Source: Cellvibrionaceae bacterium
GTDB taxonomy: Bacteria; Pseudomonadota; Gammaproteobacteria; Pseudomonadales; Cellvibrionaceae
NCBI GenBank assembly: GCA_021151615.1
Contig: JAGKXA010000235.1
Span: 1 to 6,363 of the forward strand
DNA length: 6,363 bases
Direction of reading: 5' to 3'
Shown: one piece after another, positions 1-4,579 of the stretch
How positions within the stretch are numbered: position 1 is the stretch's first letter
Layout: every line of letters starts with the position of its first letter
Position numbers and translations under genes: made by a program
Notes under the pieces: model-generated
Databases searched by the model: none
What the model was told of the DNA's origin: nothing
The model's input: only the letters and a program-made list of their open reading frames with translations

Positions 1-91
1 AAATAATATTATCGATCCCCAATACAATTTCCAGGGCCGTCAGCGTTGCCAGGGCAACCCAGGCTTCCGGGCTGGCTAACCATTCAAACAT
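1..91 (-). CDS. TerC/YgdQ-family integral membrane protein, N-terminal fragment
   Basis: Only the first 30 codons are inside the window; the gene runs off the low-coordinate edge. The visible peptide begins MFEWLASPEAWVALATLTAL and continues into EIVLGIDNII. The acidic EIVLGIDN segment in the first membrane helix is the hallmark of the TerC family, where these acidic and Asn residues are thought to help bind metal ions. The start closely resembles E. coli YgdQ, a TerC-like protein of about 237 residues, rather than the longer CBS-domain members, but the C-terminus cannot be checked. The ATG at 89-91 is preceded by a purine-rich AGAGAG (98-103 on the complement) at a spacing of 6, a weak but usable ribosome binding site. 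The protein should sit in the inner membrane. TerC relatives such as Alx are linked to manganese export or tellurite resistance; the substrate here is unknown. It probably has its own promoter in the 233-base upstream gap. Confidence 0.85.
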   Translation of the reverse strand, partial: MFEWLASPEAWVALATLTALEIVLGIDNII

Positions 92-129
92 TGCTTACTC
101 TCTTAGTTGCTACTGATTAATTGATAGTG

Positions 130-146
130 GATTGGAGGAGCCAATC
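130..146 (-). repeat. Short inverted repeat in the TerC-gene leader
   Basis: GATTGG and CCAATC form a perfect 6-bp stem around a 5-base purine-rich loop on the plus strand (pyrimidine-rich CTCCT in the minus-strand RNA). It lies 39 bases upstream of the TerC-family start codon, within the predicted leader. It could be a small RNA hairpin or a protein-binding dyad; there is no U-tract, so it is not a terminator. Chance occurrence is quite possible. Confidence 0.3.
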
Positions 147-198
147 AACACGGTATTTTGTTCGCCAACGCTACTCAGGGCAAATGGCAAAGGACGCG

Positions 199-229
199 AT
201 TGTACCCTGCCCAACACAACCTTAGGCAA
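199..229 (-). promoter_or_regulatory. Candidate sigma-70 promoter of the TerC-family gene
   Basis: On the minus strand a TACAAT (199-204, five of six matches to TATAAT) lies 19 bases downstream of TTGCCT (224-229). It is the best -10-like hexamer in the gap between the HD-GYP-type gene and the TerC-family gene. It would start a transcript near 192 with a leader of about 100 bases. The spacer is longer than the ideal 17 and the -35 is imperfect, so this is a prediction only. Confidence 0.35.
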
Positions 230-276
230 TTAGTTTTACCATTTAATGGCAACAAATAAATGAGGGAGGGACAACT

Positions 277-293
277 TGACAAATACCATGTCA
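277..293. repeat. Inverted repeat TGACA-N7-TGTCA downstream of the HD-GYP-type gene
   Basis: Two 5-base half-sites, TGACA (277-281) and TGTCA (289-293), are separated by 7 bases in the gap after the HD-GYP-type stop codon. The spacing resembles an operator dyad or a weak RNA hairpin. No U-tract follows on the minus strand, so it does not qualify as an intrinsic terminator. I see no other clear terminator for the HD-GYP-type gene in 92-324. Confidence 0.25.
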
Positions 294-324
294 TCAGCAG
301 GCGGCAAGGTTTAGCAAGAAGAGA

Positions 325-1695
325 TCAAGAGTTGCGGGTAGTCAAACGGCTCAATAACGCCATTAATCCTTTCTTTTCATTTTTCATCAGGTAGTGATCA
401 CGAATACCAGAGATATCTACATCGTAGCTTCCCGGCTCAAGATCGCGGGCAATTTCAATTTTTTCAATTTCATAGCGGGACTTTTTGCCTGAGTCCAGCA
501 GATCCTGCTTGCGCTTATCGTCTTCTGATAAATCCAGCAACAGATATTCATCTAACGGTTGCTTATACGCATCCAGCACCACAATCACTCGCGGCTTTAA
601 CCTGCGCTCGAAGTTTTGCTCGACCACTACCGCCACTTCGCCAGTGCTTAACTCAACCAAAGTGCCTGTGGGGTAAAGACCAATGGCACGGATAAACTCT
701 ACTACCAACTCCTCCTGAAACTGTATATTGCGTAACTCGTAAAGCTTACCCACCGCCTTGGAGGGTGCAATGGGGTGACGCGAGCCGCGCGGGTTGGTGA
801 CATAGTCGTAATAAGTCACTATGCCGGCAATTTTACCGAGCAGGGGAATCTTGTCGCCTGACAAGGCCTGTGGAAAGCCGCTACCATTTAATCGCTCGCA
901 ATGGGTTTTCACCACACTGATCACCCGCGGTTCAACACCGGGGGTCTTGCGCAGAATTTCGCAACCCAACTCCACAAAGGTTTCATACAGACTTTCTTCT
1001 TCTGCACTACGCTCGGTCTTGGCCAGCAAGGCAGAATCCAATTGCACCTTACCCACATCTTTAAGGAGCACCCCCATAGCCAACACATCCAGATCGCGTT
1101 TGGGTAAGCCTATATGGCGACCAAACAAAATCGCCCAGACCGACGAACGCACAGCATGGCTGTAGGTGTATTCATCTTTTTCCTGCACGCGCGACAGCCA
1201 GGTAAACGCATCGGGGTTACGCAACACGCTATCCACCATTTCACTGGCGACGCGTTTTGTTTCACCTAACGACAGACCATCAAACTGGTTTTTCTCCAGT
1301 TGATCCATAACCTCTACTACAGCGCCATAAACTTTTTGATGCAACTGTCGCGCTTTTTTTACCTCGCGCTGCAATGGCTCGACTTCGCGATAAAATCCGC
1401 GCTGTATTTTTAACGGAGCAACTGATTCGGTAAAAGAACTGACACGCTCGCGAGTCGAGTTTTTTTTTGCAGAAGGAGCAACAGTTTTGAGGTTAGCAGC
1501 AATCGGGCCACGGCCTTTTTCGATATCTATGTAGACATAGTTACAAAGGGCTTTGAGCTGGTTGATCTCCCCCAGATCACGAAGATAAAAGCCTTGCAAA
1601 GGAAAAGGAGTCTGTGACCAGGGGCGATCCAGCCCGGACACAAACATACCTATGGTTAGCTCATTAACGTCAACTTTGACCTGCTTGATGCCCAC
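325..1695 (-). CDS. DUF3391 / degenerate HD-GYP domain protein
   Basis: A 456-residue soluble protein if the GTG at 1693-1695 is the start. That GTG has GGGGA six bases upstream and gives the usual DUF3391 beginning (GIKQVKVDVNELTIGMFV). ATG codons at 1714-1716 and 1708-1710 lack a ribosome binding site but remain possible (463 or 461 residues). Residues about 3-130 are DUF3391, with LDRPWSQTPFPLQGF. An HD-GYP fold follows at about 145-345, then a C-terminal extension (GLYPTGTLVELSTGEVAVVV) typical of these proteins. Active HD-GYP enzymes hydrolyse cyclic-di-GMP using several metal-binding His/Asp residues. Here H180 is kept, but HD is K212-D213, the HH pair is H265-C266, the following DG is N270-G, GYP is GFP (273-275), and the downstream HP is missing. 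Catalysis therefore looks unlikely; a binding or scaffold role is inferred. An A9 run spans residues 76-79. Gaps on both sides suggest a single-gene unit. Confidence 0.9.
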   Translation of the reverse strand: MGIKQVKVDVNELTIGMFVSGLDRPWSQTPFPLQGFYLRDLGEINQLKALCNYVYIDIEKGRGPIAANLKTVAPSAKKNSTRERVSSFTESVAPLKIQRGFYREVEPLQREVKKARQLHQKVYGAVVEVMDQLEKNQFDGLSLGETKRVASEMVDSVLRNPDAFTWLSRVQEKDEYTYSHAVRSSVWAILFGRHIGLPKRDLDVLAMGVLLKDVGKVQLDSALLAKTERSAEEESLYETFVELGCEILRKTPGVEPRVISVVKTHCERLNGSGFPQALSGDKIPLLGKIAGIVTYYDYVTNPRGSRHPIAPSKAVGKLYELRNIQFQEELVVEFIRAIGLYPTGTLVELSTGEVAVVVEQNFERRLKPRVIVVLDAYKQPLDEYLLLDLSEDDKRKQDLLDSGKKSRYEIEKIEIARDLEPGSYDVDISGIRDHYLMKNEKKGLMALLSRLTTRNS

Positions 1696-1725
1696 GCCTT
1701 TTCCCCACATCACCATTTGGTGTTA

Positions 1726-1731
1726 ATTATC
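1726..1731 (-). promoter_or_regulatory. Possible -10 element of the HD-GYP-type gene
   Basis: The minus strand reads TTGATAATTAAC here, containing GATAAT (five of six matches to TATAAT). No good -35 lies 16-18 bases upstream, so an activator or alternative sigma factor would be needed if it works. A transcript from it would begin near 1719, almost on the ATG at 1716, leaving a leader of about 25 bases before the GTG at 1695. This indirectly favours the GTG start. Confidence 0.25.
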
Positions 1732-1755
1732 AACTTTATTGCTCGGGATAACTGG

Positions 1756-1794
1756 CATTGATCAATAGAAATGGGATTACACCTATCATTGATC
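1756..1794. repeat. Spaced direct repeat CATTGATC upstream of the HD-GYP-type gene
   Basis: CATTGATC occurs at 1756-1763 and again at 1787-1794, 31 bases apart start to start, about three turns of the helix. The first copy extends into the perfect 10-base palindrome ATTGATCAAT (1757-1766). Both lie 40-80 bases upstream of the HD-GYP-type gene. The arrangement resembles a pair of regulator-binding sites on one face of the DNA. No regulator is identified, and an AT-rich gap could produce such a repeat by chance. Confidence 0.3.
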
Positions 1795-1809
1795 GCCTAA
1801 GATAAGCTT

Positions 1810-1834
1810 CCAAATCTTCCTAAAAAAGCTTTGG
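1810..1834 (-). repeat. AT-rich imperfect hairpin between hemE and the HD-GYP-type gene
   Basis: In minus-strand RNA, CCAAA pairs with UUUGG, and after a single mismatch CUUUU pairs with GGAAG (two G-U pairs) around a UUA loop. The stem is ten pairs long but weak, and no U-tract follows, so it is not a standard terminator. It could end or stabilise the hemE transcript, lying about 90 bases past the hemE stop. Nothing coding is visible in this 208-base gap. Confidence 0.3.
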
Positions 1835-1924
1835 ATATGGCGCCGAGTTTAATCAAGATACGCGCGCCACACCAGAGTCGGCAGATTAAAGGTAGCTAAA
1901 TAAGCCTGCTTGGTGACAAAAAGG

Positions 1925-2992
1925 TTACAAGTGGTACTGCTCTGACAGCTCATGCACAGCATTGATAAATGCACCGGCATGCTCAGGGTCAACTTCCGGG
2001 GTAATGCCGTGCCCCAAATTGAATACATGACCTGAACCTTTTCCATAAGACGCAAGAATACTGCCAACCTCAGCCCGAATACGCTCGGGTGAAGCATAGA
2101 GAATGCCCGGATCCATATTGCCCTGCAGCGCAACCTTATTACCAACACGGGCACGGGCATTGCCAATATCCGTGGTCCAATCCAGGCCCAACGCAGTTGC
2201 GCCAGTCGCTGCCATTGCATCCAGCCATTGTCCGCCACCTTTGGTAAACAGGATTACCGGCACTTCACGGCCTTCGCTTTCGCGGATCAATCCCGACACA
2301 ATTTTCTGCATGTATTTTAGGGAAAACTCCTGATAGGCCGCATGAGACAAGGCACCGCCCCATGTATCAAAAATCTGTACCGCCTGGGCACCCGCCCTGA
2401 TTTGGGCATTCAGGTAAACAGTCACTGAGTCAGCCAGCACATCCAGCAGCCGATGCATAACCTGCGGCTGGTTATACAGCATCTCTTTGGCGCGGCGGAA
2501 GTCGCGGCTGGAACCACCTTCAATCATATAGGTCGCCAAGGTCCAGGGACTACCTGAGAAACCTATAAGCGGCACACGACCATTGAGCTCGCGGCGAATA
2601 GTTTTCACTGCATTAACCACATAAGGCAGATCCTGCTCCGGATTAATGACTTTCAGCGCATCCACATCAGCTTCAGTACGCACCGCTTTTTGGAATTTCG
2701 GACCTTCACCAGTCTCGAAATAGAGTCCCAATCCCATAGCATCCGGGATAGTGAGAATGTCAGAGAACAAAATCGCCGCATCAAGACCCGGATAGCGATC
2801 CAGTGGCTGCAGGGTAACCTCACACGCCAACTCGGGATTGGTGCACAAGCCCATAAAATCGCCTGCTTTTGCCCGCGAGGCGCGGTACTCAGGTAAGTAA
2901 CGACCTGCCTGACGCATCATCCATACCGGGGTGACATCTACCGGTTGTTTCAGCAGCGCACGGAGAAAACGGTCGTTTTTAAGTTGGGTCAT
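1925..2992 (-). CDS. hemE: Uroporphyrinogen decarboxylase
   Basis: HemE removes four carboxyl groups from the acetate side chains of uroporphyrinogen III to give coproporphyrinogen III, a cofactor-free cytoplasmic step of haem synthesis. The 355-residue protein matches the family length (E. coli 354). The N-terminal signature PVWMMRQAGRYLPEY contains substrate-binding R27 and R31. The essential Asp is D78 in LFSDIL, the GFSGSPWTLATYMIEGGSS block contains Y155, and the C-terminal FNLGHGI has conserved H328. The ATG at 2990-2992 is chosen because it gives the standard start MTQLKNDRFLRALL and has GAGG eight bases upstream. An in-frame ATG 25 codons earlier falls inside the gltBD terminator and is not credible. 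The gene lies downstream of gltD, separated by a terminator, so it probably has its own promoter or depends on readthrough. I could not find a convincing promoter in 2993-3054. No key residue is missing. Confidence 0.98.
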   Translation of the reverse strand: MTQLKNDRFLRALLKQPVDVTPVWMMRQAGRYLPEYRASRAKAGDFMGLCTNPELACEVTLQPLDRYPGLDAAILFSDILTIPDAMGLGLYFETGEGPKFQKAVRTEADVDALKVINPEQDLPYVVNAVKTIRRELNGRVPLIGFSGSPWTLATYMIEGGSSRDFRRAKEMLYNQPQVMHRLLDVLADSVTVYLNAQIRAGAQAVQIFDTWGGALSHAAYQEFSLKYMQKIVSGLIRESEGREVPVILFTKGGGQWLDAMAATGATALGLDWTTDIGNARARVGNKVALQGNMDPGILYASPERIRAEVGSILASYGKGSGHVFNLGHGITPEVDPEHAGAFINAVHELSEQYHL

Positions 2993-3000
2993 GCTCTTAT

Positions 3001-3004
3001 CCTC
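3001..3004 (-). promoter_or_regulatory. Ribosome binding site of hemE
   Basis: GAGG on the minus strand lies eight bases upstream of the ATG at 2990-2992 and fixes the hemE start. Directly upstream, AGGCCAAGGCCT (3005-3016) can form a 4-bp hairpin that abuts the site; its stem is short and an effect on translation is only a possibility. Confidence 0.75.
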
Positions 3005-3045
3005 AGGCCTTGGCCTTGCTTGCATTTTGCGGGAAAAACGGGAGT

Positions 3046-3078
3046 CAGATAAAACAAACCCCGCCATGGCGGGGTTTG
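3046..3078 (-). terminator. Rho-independent terminator of the gltBD operon
   Basis: Positions 3055-3078 are a perfect 24-base palindrome. On the minus strand CAAACCCCGC pairs with GCGGGGTTTG around a CATG tetraloop, giving a very stable 10-bp stem. TTTTATC follows at once (3048-3054 complement), forming a short U-tract together with the TTTG of the stem. It lies 62 bases past the gltD stop and before hemE. On the plus strand the sequence after the stem is GC-rich, so it acts only for minus-strand transcripts. Confidence 0.9.
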
Positions 3079-3080
3079 CG

Positions 3081-3109
3081 CGGTGGCAGAGCCTAAGCTA
3101 TTGCCACCG
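3081..3109 (-). repeat. Stable hairpin in the gltD 3' untranslated region
   Basis: CGGTGGCA (3081-3088) and TGCCACCG (3102-3109) form a perfect 8-bp stem. Inside it AGC and GCU can pair around a UUAG loop. It sits two bases upstream of the terminator stem in the transcript. With no U-tract of its own it is more likely a stability or processing element, or part of a small RNA, than a second terminator. Confidence 0.7.
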
Positions 3110-3113
3110 GGAA

Positions 3114-3130
3114 GGTCAATTCAATCGACC
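3114..3130 (-). repeat. Small hairpin just after the gltD stop codon
   Basis: In minus-strand RNA GGUCGAU pairs with AUUGACC (one G-U pair) around a UGA loop, a 7-bp stem starting about nine bases after the gltD stop. It is the first of three hairpins that fill the gltD 3' region up to the terminator. Confidence 0.5.
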
Positions 3131-3139
3131 AGATGCAGA

Positions 3140-4558
3140 TCAAACCTCGAGGTAATCGAGGATACCTTGCGCCGCTTCACGACCTTCCCAGATGGCGGTC
3201 ACCACCAGGTCAGAACCGCGTACCATATCGCCGCCGGCAAACACTTTCGGGTTGCTGGTTTGGAATTTGAACTGTTGTTGCTCAGGTGCAATCACACCGC
3301 CCCAATCATTGGTTTTTACACCGTTGGTTTCAAACCAGGGTTGCGGGCTGGTACGGAAACCGAAGGCAATCAGCACCACGTCTGCCGGCAGGATTTCCTC
3401 GGAGCCGGGAACGACAACAGGGCTGCGACGGCCTTTGGCATCTGGCTCGCCCAATTGAGTAGTAACTACTTTCACGCCTTCCACTTTACCGTTACCAACC
3501 ACTTCTACTGGTTGACGGTTATAGAGGAACTGCACGCCTTCTTCTTTTGCATTGGCAACTTCGCGCTTGGAACCGGGCATGTTTTCTTCGTCGCGGCGAT
3601 AGGCACAGCTCACACTGCTGGCGCCCTGGCGAATCGAGGTACGGTTACAGTCCATCGCGGTATCGCCACCGCCGAGGACAACCACTTTTTTACCTTTAAC
3701 GCTGATGAAGTCTGCCGGATTCTTCTCAAAACCCAAATTGCGATTTACGTTGGAAATCAGGAATGGCAATGCATCATAGACACCGGGCAGGTCTTCGCCG
3801 GGGAAGCCGCCTTTCATGTAGGTGTAAGTGCCCATGCCCATAAATACTGCGTCGTAATCGCGTAGCAATTCTTCCATAGTGATGTCTTTACCCACTTCGG
3901 TATTCAAGCGGAACTCCACACCCATTTCCTCGAAGATTTTACGGCGACGGGTCATCACACTTTTTTCAAGCTTGAATTCGGGAATACCGAACGTCAAAAG
4001 ACCACCGATTTCCGGATACTTGTCGAATACCACTGGCTTAACGCCGTTCCGCACCAGAACATCCGCACAACCGATACCGGCCGGGCCAGCACCGATGACG
4101 GCAACTTTCTTGTTGGTCCAAACGACTTTGGACATGTCAGGCTTCCAGCCCATGGCGAAGGCGGTATCAGTAATGTACTTCTCGGCATTGCCAATAGTCA
4201 CTGCACCGAAACCATCATTCAACGTACAGGCACCTTCGCACAGACGATCTTGCGGGCACACACGGCCGCAGACTTCTGGCAAGGAGTTGGTTTGGTGACT
4301 CAACTCCGCCGCTTCAAAAATATTGCCTTCGGAAATCAGCTTCAGCCAGTTAGGGATGAAGTTGTGTACCGGGCATTTCCACTCGCAATAGGGGTTACCG
4401 CATTCGAGACAGCGGTGCGATTGGCTTTCCACTTCTTCTTTGGCAAAGGGCTGGTAAATTTCCACAAACTTGTGTCTGCGGGTTTCCAGGTCTTTCTTGG
4501 CGGGGTCTTTACGACCCACATCGAGAAACTGAAAGTCATTGCTTAAACGTGCTGACAT
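3140..4558 (-). CDS. gltD: Glutamate synthase (NADPH) small (beta) subunit
   Basis: GltD takes electrons from NADPH through FAD and passes them via iron-sulfur clusters to GltB, which makes glutamate from 2-oxoglutarate and glutamine. The protein is 472 residues, the same as E. coli GltD. Two Cys groups are present near the N-terminus, C50/C53/C58/C62 (RCLECGNPYCEWKCP) and C97/C101/C107/C111 (EVCGRVCPQDRLCEGAC), for the 4Fe-4S clusters. The FAD-binding GAGPAG is at 156-161, the NADPH-binding GGGDTAMDC at 296-304, and a second FAD-contact block FAGGDMVRGSDLVV at about 440-453. The ATG at 4556-4558 is chosen because GAGGAG lies seven bases upstream; a GTG at 4571-4573 overlaps that site and is rejected. 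The gene follows gltB by 21 bases, so the two are co-transcribed, and a strong terminator follows. All expected motifs are intact. Confidence 0.98.
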   Translation of the reverse strand: MSARLSNDFQFLDVGRKDPAKKDLETRRHKFVEIYQPFAKEEVESQSHRCLECGNPYCEWKCPVHNFIPNWLKLISEGNIFEAAELSHQTNSLPEVCGRVCPQDRLCEGACTLNDGFGAVTIGNAEKYITDTAFAMGWKPDMSKVVWTNKKVAVIGAGPAGIGCADVLVRNGVKPVVFDKYPEIGGLLTFGIPEFKLEKSVMTRRRKIFEEMGVEFRLNTEVGKDITMEELLRDYDAVFMGMGTYTYMKGGFPGEDLPGVYDALPFLISNVNRNLGFEKNPADFISVKGKKVVVLGGGDTAMDCNRTSIRQGASSVSCAYRRDEENMPGSKREVANAKEEGVQFLYNRQPVEVVGNGKVEGVKVVTTQLGEPDAKGRRSPVVVPGSEEILPADVVLIAFGFRTSPQPWFETNGVKTNDWGGVIAPEQQQFKFQTSNPKVFAGGDMVRGSDLVVTAIWEGREAAQGILDYLEV

Positions 4559-4565
4559 AAGATCT

Positions 4566-4571
4566 CTCCTC
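4566..4571 (-). promoter_or_regulatory. Strong ribosome binding site of gltD
   Basis: GAGGAG on the minus strand, seven bases before the ATG at 4556-4558, lies within the 21-base gap between gltB and gltD. It decides the gltD start and supports independent initiation of the second operon gene. Confidence 0.85.
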
Positions 4572-4579
4572 ACCCAGCC

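Noticed and set aside
92..192. yybP-ykoY manganese riboswitch in the TerC-gene leader
   Set aside because: The minus-strand leader has CCCTGAGTAGCG, which recalls the GGGGAGUAGC part of that motif, but the conserved loop sequence and paired partner strands are not visible. A covariance search would decide.
276..281. TTGACA -35 box on the plus strand
   Set aside because: It is a perfect hexamer, but the sequence 16-18 bases downstream is GC-rich with no -10, and no plus-strand gene follows.
1919..1923. T5 run right after the hemE stop as an intrinsic terminator
   Set aside because: No stable GC-rich stem precedes it; the flanking hemE end does not form a convincing inverted repeat.
2993..3067. 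25-residue N-terminal extension of HemE
   Set aside because: The upstream ATG is in the loop of the gltBD terminator and has no ribosome binding site. The extra residues do not match HemE, whereas the ATG at 2992 has a good site and the standard N-terminus.
3083..3865. 260-codon open frame on the plus strand opposite gltD
   Set aside because: It is antisense to well-conserved gltD codons and runs through the 3' hairpin region. It has no recognisable domain, so it is a shadow of the real gene.
4559..4573. GTG at 4571-4573 as the gltD start
   Set aside because: It overlaps the GAGGAG ribosome binding site of the ATG at 4558 and adds five residues not found in the family.
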